Source: Hydrangea macrophylla
Taxonomy: Eukaryota > Streptophyta > Magnoliopsida > Cornales > Hydrangeaceae
DNA length: 64,000 bases
Assembly (NCBI GenBank): GCA_033977485.1
Contig: CM066997.1
Location: 80,198,634 to 80,262,633, forward strand
Reading direction: 5' to 3'
The translations under genes were made by a program, and so were the position numbers. Below, piece after piece: positions 1 through 10,900 of this stretch (within the stretch, counting starts at the first letter, position 1; every line of letters begins with the position of its first letter). The notes beneath the pieces are model-generated. The model saw only the letters and a program-made list of their open reading frames with translations. It was not told the DNA's origin and did no database searches.

Positions 1-370
1 ATCTTAACTCTCCAACCGTCAATTGATGATGTTGCACCTTTGAGCATGCTTCAGCCAAAGAGGGAGGTTTCGGGTGCTAAAGTGCTTCCTAAAGTTAATC
101 CAAACAGCCTATTATACGCATTTTGGTCTCAAATGCAGGTTTGGCCCCAAACTTGCATTTGGGAAGTGATTTAAAACAGGCCCCAAGTCCACTGATTTGA
201 AAGACAACCAGTGCATTTTTTTCCCGCAACTTGTGCTTTTATCTTTTGTTACTCTTTTTATGAGCAAAGTCGTGGTCAAACAAGGTTGGGCATGTTATTG
301 TATTGCAGGACGCTGACATTGCTTTTGGGGAATTCTTGTTTTTTTTTTTTTTGGTATTGTATTGGTGCAG

Positions 371-502
371 GAATTGGGGAAGGATGGAAGTGGCATGGTA
401 GAGCCCGTCCATGCACAAGCAACTGGAAAGAGAGCAGGGCTTGGACGTCAACAAAAGAAGTTGGATCCGAGCCTTGAAGTGCAAGTTGGAGAGATGTCAT
501 AG
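371..502 (+). CDS. C-terminal exon of a G-patch domain protein (partial gene)
   Basis: The exon follows a pyrimidine-rich tract ending in GCAG at 367-370 and stays open for 43 codons to TAG at 500-502. It begins ELGKDGSGMVEPV and continues with KRAGLG, the second half of the glycine-rich G-patch, an RNA-binding and helicase-activating module of splicing and ribosome-biogenesis factors. The tail KKLDPSLEVQ is hydrophilic. The first half of the motif (aromatic residue, G, then LG) must lie in an upstream exon; I could not place it in the first 370 bases. The TAG is followed directly by a donor-like GTAAG, so there may be a further intron in the 3' UTR or an alternative 3' end. The family is inferred from the motif alone and the particular G-patch protein is not identified. 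Confidence 0.6.
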   Translation, partial: ELGKDGSGMVEPVHAQATGKRAGLGRQQKKLDPSLEVQVGEMS

Positions 503-1783
503 GTAAGAAGATTTGGATGGATTATAAGTTTAATACTTAATGGGGGGGATTGTGTGAGACAGTAAGAGCTTCAATGTTGACACAGAAATGGAAAGTTATA
601 TACAAAAAGTCTTTTTCCTTTTTAGGTTGTGCATCTCCTCTTTTAAGGCTATCTTGTTACATATCTTCTTCTGTAAGAATAGTTGGTTTTCTAGCTCTAG
701 TAAAAACTCCATTTGTTGTATTGCGTTGAGATTTCGGTCTGATTTAGCATTCAACTATTCTTGTGTGCTCTAAAATGTTTTGGTTGCATGAGTATGCCAT
801 ATTGTGTCGCCTGTTTATGTTTTGGGGCTTACTTCTATTGTCAATTCATTCAGTTATTTGGTTTGGCGAAACTCGGTCTTTTGAGTTTCATGAACTGCTT
901 TGTTAATCTTTTGGCATCATGGAACTATTAAGCACGAACACTCTATTTTGGTTGACGTACCAGTGTTGGAGATGCCTGGGATACGTGGAAGGAGTGTTCA
1001 TTGGTGTGAGTTTTCTGACATTCAAACACGTCCCGTACATGTTTGGACACGTCCAGGACAAGTTAAGGTTTTAAAATTAGTGTTTTTGTTTGTTTGTTTG
1101 TTTGTTTAGGTCGCAATTTAGAATTTGTTCCCCTTTCTAAGTGCAATGTCTCCTATTGTTGGCATAGAGTATCTCTGTCTAGTTCCCATACAGGTGTACG
1201 TGTGCAATTCAATTATTGATGTACAATAGGCTTTTCAGTTGAATTACGTGTGATTTAAGGCCTTTTTATTTATCAAGTATTATCATTTTATGCCTTCTGT
1301 TTTCAATGGATTCTATGTTCACATTTATTTTCTAATTCTTTCTTTCTCTTCCCCCGTCCTCATATCTCTTCTTTTCTGAAAATTTTCTTCCTAACATTGT
1401 TTTTCTTTTTCATGTCCAGCTTTTAGGTTTGAAGAATTGGGCAACATCAACATGTTGCTTTTTGGTTGTGTTAATAATATTGTTGTAATTTGTATTTTTA
1501 TGCCAATTTGGTTTGAAATAATGCTGCATTGTCCTATCTTCGTATAAAAATAAAATGAAAATATATACACTTTCAAGATCTCCTCAACGTATTTGAGTCC
1601 TACTTTTTTGAGAGCTTAAATATTTGCATATTTGTGTCTTTGTCTTCGCTTCATAGCTCTGGAAAGTGAGTTTGTCAAACTTTGTTGAGTTGGGTTATTT
1701 ATTGGTGGTTTGCTTATTGTCTACTTTCTTACCCCTGTTGCTCTTAAACTTTAGATTTTCCCTCGTGTCACTGAGCTTCTTAA
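503..1783. other. Intergenic, downstream of the G-patch gene
   Basis: This is AT-rich sequence with no long conserved reading frame. The only structure seen is a short TTTG microsatellite at about 1082-1108. The first few hundred bases are probably 3' UTR and flank of the G-patch gene; no clear end point is visible. Confidence 0.5.
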
Positions 1784-2222
1784 GAGCAGCTACAGTGGTG
1801 TTGGTTACCCTACAGAGGTTTACATTGCTGTAGTTTAAAGGGAAAACTAGGGTGAAAAAATGTTAGGAAAATTTAAGTTTAGCATACAACTAATTTTTTT
1901 ACCATACGGGCAAATGGCAATAACTTTTCCGGTAGTCATGAGCCGGCAAAGTCAATGCCTGTTGGTACCGGACGGCAAAAGACAATACCGGCTGGGTATA
2001 TTTTTGTTTTTTTTTTTTTTTTTGGGTTTCTTCAATAGGCAAGAAGACAAAAAAATAAAAAAAATAAAAAATAAAATTACTAAACGGCAATCACTTTGTC
2101 GGTTCAATGGGGGCTGGCAGTCTCTCTGTCGTTTGCTCTCTACACCACTATGGAACTTCAAAACTTGTATTGTAAACTAGCTTAAATTTATTCTACATTT
2201 TATAACACCACTACGGATGCTC
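1784..2222. mobile_element. PIF/Harbinger-type MITE
   Basis: The ends are an imperfect terminal inverted repeat: GAGCAGCTACAGTGGTGTT on the left, and GAGCATCCGTAGTGGTGTT reading inward from the right. A 3-bp TAA flanks both sides (1781-1783 and 2223-2225), the TWA-type target duplication of PIF/Harbinger elements. The 439-bp interior has no coding capacity. It carries repeated CGGCAA and CCGG words and A- and T-rich runs. Assignment rests on the TIR plus the 3-bp TSD. Confidence 0.7.
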
Positions 2223-3053
2223 TAACAATTGCCTTTTGGTTTATATAATTACTCATAGGAAAAGACTTGGGTACTTCTTCTCCCATTTTGAATTATAATT
2301 GGTCCACATGTACAATTGTATCTATGGGGGATATATGTGGTACATAGGTGAACCAATAGCATCTAAAAACATGATGAGAGTTATGAAGCGCTGTCCTGCG
2401 CATATTGGTCATCGTGGTAGTAGTTAAGAGTTGTAGTACCTGTTAACTTGCTGTTTTCTAGAAAGTGTTCACATTTAGGTAGCTACTCAAGCAGTGATTG
2501 CTCACGCTTATATGTACATGAATAGAGTGTTTATATCACCACCACCGTTAGGCTTTGTTTGGTTCATAGATTTTATGAGCGAAAAGAGAGGGGAAAGGAA
2601 AACTAGTTCCTTTTAGCTTACAAATGAGACTCGTTTTCCTTTCTCATTTGTTTTCTCTCACGAATCCTTGAATCAAACAAAGCATGTAAGCTTGCTGTAA
2701 ATCCACATATATGTTATCTTGATCTGTTTTCAAGGATAGAGAACAGCCCGGGTTTAGTTGTAGAAATAGATCGCAATGGTCGAATAAACGCACTTTATTC
2801 TTTTTGACTGGATCTTTTTCTCTTCGTTGTAGTTAAATGTTGTATTTACAATGAATGATGTCATGGTTCTCAAATTTGAATCTCAGATTTATTATTTTCC
2901 AAATACTTCGACAGTGGTTGTGGTATAGGAGTAAATATTAGATATAACGGGGATACCATGTAGGATTTTATCCCCTCTCACATATTTAAATTTTTTGCTG
3001 AGTTGGGAGTTTTATTTGGTTGAGTTGGAATTTTTTTTTGGCTGAGTTGGATT
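2223..3053. other. Intergenic with a possible hAT-like MITE
   Basis: At 2552-2693 there is an inverted repeat (GCTTTGTTTGGTTC, and GCTTTGTTTGATTC from the right) around a short core, typical in form of plant MITEs, but no clear target duplication. At about 2924-2990 the words TAAATATT and AACGGGGATACCA match the left end of the candidate MITE at 46822, suggesting a truncated relative. No gene is seen. Confidence 0.4.
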
Positions 3054-4118
3054 TGTTAGAATTAGTTTTATTAGCTTTAGGGTAGTTTAGTCTTTTATTT
3101 TATATTAGGGTAATACTGTACACCTAGATATTCTATTATTATTGCCTCTTCTTTTCCATTGTATTCATTCATTCAGTTTTAGTGTTATGAAAAACTCGAG
3201 CTCTCTTTTTTCTTTCCCTTTGTTGTTTTCTTGATTATTTAATATATTCACAGGATTTGGGGTTGAACCCTTGCATTCTCCATTGTCTGGGAAATTCTTC
3301 TAGAATAGAGAGAGTAATAACTAAGAAAGTTGTTTAGCCTCGGATGTTGGTATTTGATATTGATCAAATCTAGAGGCTTGAATATATTCTTTGACCGGGG
3401 AGGAACGAGAGGAGGAAAAGACTTTAGTCGCACAAATTTTGAGTCAGAAGAGGTTGGTTTGATTTTGATAAAAGCCAATTGGGTCATGATCCGAGACTGG
3501 AACTTGAAGAAATGCCAAACGACATCGTTTGGCAAGTGGGTTGAAATTAAATTAGTTTTGGAGGCGCAGTCTCAAGCTTTACGGCGTCGTTTTGAATAAT
3601 GAATTTGAATTTAGTTTAAAACAGAATTTACACTTGTCGATTGCTGATTAGTTATGGAAGTAGTTAGTTATATCTGTTATTCAACTGAATCCAGTTGGTA
3701 AGCTGTTTTAAAGGCCTGTTTGGGGGCAAATGTACGCATGTCGATGATCAATAAACTTCCATTTCTTATATTTTCATTCTCTTATTTAACTCTGAATCTT
3801 CTTCTTTCTCCATCGTCCGTGTAAAATTGAGCAATAGATGTACGTAAGAACAGTGGTTCTTACAAATTGGTGTCAGAGCTTCTTCGATTCAACTTGAGAA
3901 TTGAGACAGTGTAATTCATCGACATGGGAGAGATTCCACCAAGGATCGGAATCCAAGAAACTATAGGGTTTACGGATCAATCAATCAATTCTTTACAAGC
4001 AAAAATGGAGGATGTTTACAGCCAAATTGTTGGTCTGGAACTCAAGATGGAAAACAAATTGGGAAGTTTAGAGAAAGTCAATGTGTTTAGTTCTATAGGA
4101 GTCCCCTCTTATTTCTGA
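3054..4118 (+). mobile_element. Truncated LTR retrotransposon: 5' LTR, primer site, gag start
   Basis: A probable LTR runs from about 3054 (TGTTAGAATTAG) to 3864 (GGTTCTTACA). It is followed after three bases by TGGTGTCAGAGC at 3868-3879, one mismatch from TGGTATCAGAGC, the usual plant initiator tRNA-Met primer site. At 3924 a 64-codon frame opens with a coiled-coil-like segment (SINSLQAKMEDVYSQIVGLE), a typical gag N-terminus, and stops at 4118. No protease, RT or 3' LTR follows, so the element is cut off within gag. The exact LTR start is uncertain because no second copy is present for comparison. Confidence 0.6.
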
Positions 4119-4345
4119 ATTGTGTGGTGGGAATGAGTAAGTAATGAAAATAATGTTTTACGTAATTTTTTTCAGTAGAATATTGCAAAAGGTTTTTGAC
4201 TATTTTTACAATTAAGTGGTGAGCCCTTAATATAAATTATCAACTACACTGCAACAAAAAATAAAATAAAAAACCTTAATTGAGTTATCAAACACAAAAA
4301 TTACAAAACATACAAATGATGCTTAGTATTTGTCGCAATAATCTT

Positions 4346-4551
4346 CTACTGATGGTCTGATCTACAGTTTGTGACAGCCTTGTTGTCATCTGAATGCAAT
4401 GTGGTACACACTTCATATCTATACAAAAATGTGCTTTGAATAGAGGTCCTACTGATGGTCTGATCCACAGTTTGTGGCAACCCTGTTGTCATCTGAATGC
4501 AATGTGGTACACACTTCATATCTATAAAAATGTGCTTTGAATAGAGGTCCT
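4346..4551. repeat. 103-bp tandem duplication
   Basis: Two adjacent near-identical copies, 4346-4448 and 4449-4551, each begin CTACTGATGGTCTGAT and end GAATAGAGGTCCT. They differ by a few substitutions and one small indel. No coding function is seen. Confidence 0.85.
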
Positions 4552-4698
4552 TGCATTTTCTTCAAAGAGCTTATATTGCACTTGTGTTTAGTACTTTCAT
4601 GTGAGCATTATGGCACGAAGGAAAGGAAGACTCTTTTAATCTGAAATTTGAGGCCATTTGGGGGCGGTTTTGTGAAAGGCCCAAGAGTTTAGTACTTT

Positions 4699-5042
4699 AA
4701 GCCTACGTTTGGTTTGCGGATTTAGAGAGAGTAATGGAGAACGACAAAAAAAAAAGGAAAAAGAAAAAAGAAAAAAGAAAAAAGAAAAAAGAACCATTTC
4801 TCTAGTATTTTCGCCCATGCTTAAATAAGATCAAAAAATTAAATGCTATAAAAATACAATAGGAATTTAAGAAAAGAGGAAGGAAGTTCACTCTCAAAAT
4901 CTAAAATTTGTAATTTATTTTTACATGTATTTTTCTTTTCTCTTCCTACTCTCCTCACCATTATTAATCAGACAGAAAATATTTTCCCTCTATTTTTCTT
5001 TTCTTCTTCGTCACTAAATTTATTAAACCAAAGTGAGCCTAA
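4699..5042. mobile_element. Possible MITE containing an A-rich tract
   Basis: The left end TAAGCCTACGTTTGGTTT and the right end read inward (TTAGGCTCACTTTGGTTT) form an imperfect inverted repeat about 344 bp apart. The interior holds a G-containing A-rich run at 4746-4792 and AT-rich filler with no open frame. No convincing target duplication was found, so the superfamily is open. Confidence 0.4.
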
Positions 5043-5267
5043 TGTAAAGTTGACACCATCTGTGGTGGTTTTTTATGGATGTGTATAAAAAAAAAAAAAA
5101 GGAAAAAAAAGGATAATAGGAATTTACCAGATATCTGAGAAATAGGAACTCCTAGTTTTCAAGTGAAAACAGTTGGTAATGATTCAACAACTAGGATGCT
5201 TATAAAGGAAATTCCCTAGTTTTGTTGCACTGCTCAAGGGTCAAGATCAATGACATACTGTCCTCTG

Positions 5268-5340
5268 CAGGGAGTCTAGTGAGGCACTGCAGGGTCCACT
5301 AAAATTAACTGGACCCTACAGTGCCACTCAGGAGAGAGAG
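5268..5340. repeat. Imperfect inverted repeat (hairpin)
   Basis: GGCACTGCAGGGTCCA is answered about 12 bases later by TGGACCCTACAGTGCC, giving a stem of about 16-20 bp. A similar CCCTA/AGTG composition occurs inside the small MULE-like MITE at 35183. This may be the core of a decayed MITE; no terminal repeats or TSD were identified. Confidence 0.5.
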
Positions 5341-5390
5341 TTGTTAGTGAAAGTTGTTTGTGACCTAATCATTACTCATTATATCTAACC

Positions 5391-6086
5391 GGGAGCAATT
5401 TTGCTCACGGTCTGCTGCTCACGGCAATTTTACGGATCTGTTAAAAATTGGACATGTGTCCCTCCAAGTTGTGTCAGCCATTGAAGGATGTAAAGAATAA
5501 AAAATTAGTGAGTCCCAGCCTTTCACGGAAATTCTTTACAGTTTACACCCAATCCACAATATTTACATTTAACTCCCTAAGAATATATTTAACTTTCAAA
5601 CCACAACTATCAAGTAAGAGTAATGCTACTACACCCACAACCAAAACCACAATTACACAATCTTGACCCTATATTTAACTTTCAAAAACTGGAGGTTGAA
5701 CAATAAAAATATGAGTGGGACCAGGGGCAGATCCAGGAATTTGGTCCAACAGGGGCAACCTTTTACTATAAAAATTTTATGACTTCTTCATATTTGACAA
5801 TAAAATAAATTTTCCCTATTTAATATTAGCAATAAAAAATCAATACTTTAAACCAATCGTTAAAAACAACACTCTTATATGAAACTGAATTGATATCAAT
5901 GAATAGTATACCTAACTTTTGTTGATTTTGACCAATGAATAGTATACTTTAAACCAAAAGTTAGGTATACTAATTTTTTATTCTTTACATCCTTCAATGA
6001 CTGACACAACTTGGAGGGACACGTGTCCAATTTTAACAGATCCGTAAAATTGCCGTAAGCATCATACCGTGAGCAAAATTGCTCCC
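5391..6086. mobile_element. Mutator-type (TIR-MULE) non-autonomous element
   Basis: This 696-bp element has long terminal inverted repeats of about 118 bp that start GGGAGCAATTTTGCTCACGG and differ at only a few positions. A perfect 10-bp target duplication, atatctaacc, lies at 5381-5390 and 6087-6096. Long TIRs and 9-11 bp TSDs are the hallmark of Mutator-like elements. The interior is AT-rich and non-coding, with an internal palindromic stretch around ATAGTATAC at 5906-5970. The perfect TSD and near-identical TIRs indicate a fairly recent insertion. Confidence 0.9.
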
Positions 6087-6096
6087 ATATCTAACC

Positions 6097-6852
6097 TAGA
6101 TTTGCAACATGGAAATATTTGATTGGAAGTTCAAAACAAACTTTTAAAGAGATCAAAGAAGGCTTATATCTATGATTTCCTCTTTACTTCAAATTTTATT
6201 TTATTATTATTTATTTTTTTTTCATTTACATCAAAACCAAAAGTTTGTTTACAAGAGCTATGGGAAAACAAAATACAGGAACAAGAAAGAAGAAACAAAA
6301 CATTGGAGATAACAGAGAAAATTTTCATACATATAGACACAACACACATTTAGCAAACCGAACAATGATGGGGAACACCTCCGAAAGTCATTGGGTTATA
6401 TCCGCTAGCCACACAACTCCCACTCGGGCTAATCTTGAAGATACCTTAGAAATTCAACGTTTTCCTTCTTAGTGCACTTGCTTTGGAACTAAAAGATTCG
6501 ATCCTTTCTTTGCGGAAAGGATTCTTTATTTTATAGCTTCCACCGAGGATAGCTCGTGAGCTAGTGTTAATTGAACTAGAAAATTCCCTCACAACCAGAA
6601 TAACTGTAGCGGGGAACGTTAGAGTAAGCTGTATCGATTTGTTCATGAAAAGCTCTGAGCTAGAGCTAAGAGAGAGGCCCAACTGATTTGCTTGATATGC
6701 CAGAAAAAAAATAAAAAATAAAAAATAAAAAATTGTTGGCATACCTCTCATCTTCACTAAAGGTGGGCCGGTAGCCTCTTTAGAAGAACGGAACGTTGTC
6801 TGTGACAAAATCAATGCTACTCTCATCATCATTCAACTCTGCCGAAACCACA
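6097..6852. other. 3' flank and probable 3' UTR of the TRM gene
   Basis: No independent gene is recognised. The stretch lies downstream of the TRM stop codon in the minus orientation, so part of it should be 3' UTR. Short open frames here have no recognisable domain and the A-rich runs near 6708-6732 are low complexity. Confidence 0.5.
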
Positions 6853-9800
6853 CTAATTAAAGTCACTCTCCGGACCTTCATTTATAAAGCTCAAAATGAC
6901 GTCTTTCATCAAATCTTGAAAAATGACTTCCCCAACCTCAATGCCAATACTTTCAGTATCAAATTGAAGATCCATCCATGACCTGATTTTTGACATGTCC
7001 TTTCTGACAATCTGTTCCAAAGTACGAGGTAACGGCTGCAAAAGAAGATGCCATTCAACTCGTTCCCATACCTCAGAGATTAGATTCTTCTCTCGTGGGA
7101 CTGGTCGAATATTATGTTTTACGAATGATACCCAAGGGGAGAAACCGAAGTAACACTCACAAACATCCTTTAGAACTTCATTAGTACAATCAAAGAGGAG
7201 CTTTTGTTCATGATAAGAACGGTTAGAAAACAACTCTACTTCATCAAACAACGATGGTTCAAGAATTTCTTTTGAAGAAAGCCACCTCAAGAGAAATTCA
7301 TCCCAGTTCAAGCCAGAACCTAGAAGCACTGCCTCTACATATTCAAATGCGGATTCCTCATCTTCCATAGAAATCCTTAAACAGGTTCCATTGTCTACAG
7401 AAAAAGAGATCCGTTTTTCCATATGGGTTGGTAGTAGCTCTATTAATTTGTCACCTATAGATATACGAATAGCTGTCTTTAGCTGAAAAGAAATGTCATA
7501 TACGAAGAAACAAAGATTGCATTCGAGATCATTCTACTATAGGTATGAAAGATTACCGGGTTGGGAATTGATGCTCGAGGGGCTGACATCAACTTCTGTG
7601 AACAACGGCTCGAGAACGGACACAGGACTGGGATGCGCTGGTCTTTCATTGGGACTTCCAAGATCTGCTTTCTGGATGATTGAATAACTTGATGGGGAAG
7701 TTGATGGTGTAGTAAATGATTGATCCTCCTCAAGTGAGTCCTAGAAAAAGAACAATAACAACCTATTGAGAATGTTTTGGAAAGCAATAAGACATAAAAA
7801 CTATATTACAACACGTTTAAATGGTTTCATTCTGAAAAAGTGTTTGAAGACTTGACTAGAAAAAAAGATGACCAGAAATTAATAGTTGCTGAGATTATGA
7901 TCCCACATTGGGAATTTAAAGACTTGCTACTCAATATATAAGATCATGGGGCTACTCAACCCATTGCCAATTGGTTTTGGGTTGGATGCTCCAATTCAAC
8001 ATGGTATCAGAATAGGTTATTGTCAGGCCCAGTTTGGCAACATGTGCTTCACGTTACCCTATCTCAGTAATCCACAAATTTGAATCTCATTCATGCCACA
8101 TGTGTAGGGGGGGGGGGGGGGGGGGGGGGGTGGGGGGGTGCATATTGAGATTATGATCCCACATCGGGAATTTAAAGTGCATATTGAGATTATGATCCCA
8201 CATCGGGAATTTAAAGACTTGCTACTCAATATATAAGATCATGGGGCTACTCCACCCATTGCCAATTAGTTTTGGATTGGATGCTTCAATTCAATATGGT
8301 ATCAGAGCAGGTTAATGTCAGGCCCAGTTTGGCCACATGTGCTCCACATTACCCTATCTCGGTAATCCATGTGTTTGACTCTCAATCACGCCACATGTGC
8401 GGGGGCATGTTGGATTATGATCCCCTATCGGGAATTTAAAGACTTGCTACTCAATATATAAGATCATGGGGTTACTCCACTCATTTCCAATTGGTTTTGG
8501 GTTGGATGCTCCAATTCTACAACGGTTGTTTGATTGCTATATAAACAATAAGTACCAAGAGTTTACCAATTTCAAGCCCCGGGAAGATCTCTCTTCATCC
8601 CAACTTTCAGCAGTATCACCATTCTCACCCTCAAAAGCAACTGAAGAGCTAGATTTTTCAGTTGAAACATCGAGGACTTTGCTCTCTTCTTGAAAAAGTG
8701 CGCCACTTTGAATTTCCACATCACCTGTGCAGATTTTATGAAAAACCAATACTGAGCACAATTATCTAACAAAGTGCTTCTCACTGTAAAATTGAGAACA
8801 TAGAAAATGATACCTTCAGAACACGTCTTGTCTCCTGTAGAACTCACGGTTTCCTCCACTGCAATAGCATGATTAAGCTCATCCAAGACACATGGATCTG
8901 AGTTGGGAGCTCTGAATTCTTCATCAGGGTTGCCATCAGCCACCACGCACGATCGACTCCGTAAGTTTTTCCTCGGATTATTTATGTTGTAAGGAGAGAA
9001 TCTCATCTGTGCATTTACAAAATTGTCCTTTCTGGGACTGCGGATAGGAGAAAAGTTGAACTCGGCAAGAGAGAGAATCCGCCCGAGGGATTTCGGTGTC
9101 TGCCTTGCAATTTCCTCAACTTCGTTCACATTGCTCAGCATCTCCGAGAGATGTTTCTTGCCCTCGATACAGATGTTGGATACCCTTCTCTCGGAATGTC
9201 CACCTGTTTCATTTCCCATGATTGTTTCAGTGTCTCTTGGCTTCCCAATCCTGTTTTCCCTCTTGGTGCCAGTGGAAAACCTCGCAAATCTTTCGAAATA
9301 GAAATGATTTCTATTTGGAGAACTCCACCCACCATTTTCCACAGCATTTCCCGAGACTTGACACTCGAGAGTATACCTATGGTTAACACCGTTAGAAGAG
9401 ATTCTATGCTGCTCCTTTCCCATAGCATGCTTTAACTTTCTCTTAATTTCAGTAAAAGAAAATGGAGAAGAAATTCTCTCACTCTGCATTACCGGTGGAA
9501 CAGGTTTCAAAATGACAATTCTACTTGTGGGGAGAGAATTTTCATTGCCCTTCAAAGGGTTTCTCTGCTTATACTTGTTATTTATCCTGAAGAAATTGCG
9601 ATGTTTACCATTGCCATGCTCGGATGGTCTTGAGTTAATTTCCACCGATTTGGAATTTTGGTCTCTTTCTAACTTGGTGTCCCCCAAGTCCTCAACCGTT
9701 TTGACCAATAGTGAGTTTCGATCCCTTAGAAGTTTCAAAAACAATTCTTTATTCGAACTTAATGTCTCAAGTGCATCCACAACCTCTTTGGAGTGGTGAA

Positions 9801-10900
9801 TTTTCCCATCTTCTGCGTGGTTCTTTCTGTTAGTTAACTTCTGATCTACGAATACCTTAAGTGCGTCACTTAGTTTTTCCTGAAAAACAGAATTCGTCTG
9901 GTTCGGCATCAAATCAAGATCATGCTGCCAATCATGCTTTACAAATTTGGTACTTTTTCGATGGATTTGGAGAGAGAGCTCTTCGATTAAAACTTCCAGA
10001 TCAAGGTTATTCAAGGTTTCCTGTTCTGAATCTTGCTGACAAGTGTTTTCGTCTTCCAAGATTTTGGGAGCATTCATGTCACAAGACCTCTTACCGGGAT
10101 TTTTTGTTCGTTTACAGCTCTTTTTTTCACGTATTCTGCCTTGTGAATCGGATTCTTTTGGTTCTACAGCAGCACTATTCATCTGCTCCTTCGCCTCGGC
10201 TTCGCTGACCATCTCTTCTTCCATTAGTTCCTTTACACTTGTCTTGCCAGGATCAGCTGTCGCTGTTTCTCCTTCTATACCATCCTGAAACATTTGGAAA
10301 TTTAAGTAAATACACTTGTAGTATGTATATATATATATGTATGAATATATGTACACTTATAAAATATGTTCTCGTTGAAATTCAAGTTGTCATCACTTAC
10401 AGAAATGCCTTGACACCTCTCATCTGAGTTTGTCAGCAACAGTTGAGACGTAGAGTATCCCAAACCTGTAAATAATTAACAAGCAAAACAATCAAAACAC
10501 ATACTAAAATATATCATTTTCAGAAAACAAAACTTAAAAGTGCGTTTTGAACTAGTGCAGCATAGTGAATGCTTCAGTGTTAAAACATTTTCAGAAGGAA
10601 AAAAAAATCAACCATTCCCTTATACGGTTTTAAAGATTTTGTTTCAGCAACAACTTCAATTTCCTAGTTCTGCACCAATTGAATTCAAATACTTGCTCAA
10701 ATTTCTAAGATATTAAAGATAATTTATTTGATAATGGTGAAGTTGTTACCAATAGCTTGTTTGTTTCCATTCCTACTATCTGAAAGCAGCTTGTGATTTG
10801 AGCGACCATGCCGGAAGTCAAAGATACTTATCAAACCCCACATACATCCTGCCTGATCTTTACCATACCGGATACGGCGTCTTTGTGACTTCTTTGCCAT
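6853..10900 (-). CDS. TRM family protein (TON1-recruiting motif, DUF4378), six coding exons
   Basis: Coding exons read on the minus strand are 10900-10750, 10465-10401, 10284-8814, 8724-8567, 7740-7557 and 7472-6853, about 882 codons. All introns are GT..AG and the phases agree. TRM proteins bind TON1 and, with PP2A, position cortical microtubules and the preprophase band. Exon 1 starts MAKKSQRR and contains GCMWGLISIFDFRHGR, the family's N-terminal signature. RIVILKP is at about residues 327-333, PSPVSVLEP at about 652-660, and the C-terminal third is a DUF4378 domain (WDEFLLRW, then WMDLQFDTESIGIEVGEVIF) ending FINEGPESDFN. The length is usual for the larger subgroups. ATG 10900 is chosen because an upstream ATG at 10915 adds only four residues before the conserved start. 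The last acceptor (CAG before 7472) was chosen over one ten bases upstream because only it keeps the frame. Which TRM number it matches was not determined. Confidence 0.9.
7887..8521 (+). mobile_element. TRIM-like mini retroelement with three LTRs, in a TRM intron
   Basis: Three copies of a 114-158-bp LTR (7887-8001, 8139-8296, 8408-8521) share GATTATGATCCC, GGGAATTTAAAG, AATATATAAG and a TTGGATGC end. Two internal segments of only 111-137 bp separate them. Each internal segment begins with the initiator-tRNA primer site (TGGTATCAGA at 8002; TGGTATCAGAGC at 8297-8308) and ends in a G-rich polypurine tract just before the next LTR. This LTR-PBS-PPT-LTR plan with no coding space defines TRIM/SMART elements. 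LTR2 contains a 38-bp internal duplication (8139-8176 and 8177-8214). No target duplication is evident. It lies entirely in the intron between TRM coding exons 4 and 5, in the antisense orientation to the gene. Confidence 0.85.
8107..8138 (+). repeat. Poly-G run at a TRIM polypurine tract
   Basis: A run of 24 G is followed by T and seven more G. It occupies the polypurine-tract position just before LTR2, where the sister internal segment has only GGGGG (8401-8405). Uninterrupted G runs of this size are prone to length change and to assembly error. Confidence 0.8.

Noticed and set aside
1..144. An open stretch ending before a GCAG/GT-like site that could be an upstream exon of the G-patch gene
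   Set aside because: The translation has no G-patch N-terminal half and the site CAG/GTTTGG lies in a small hairpin of related words; support is too weak to annotate an exon.
7473..7482. An alternative acceptor for the last TRM exon ten bases upstream
   Set aside because: It gives a frame that hits a stop within about ten codons, whereas the acceptor before 7472 joins both conserved blocks in frame.
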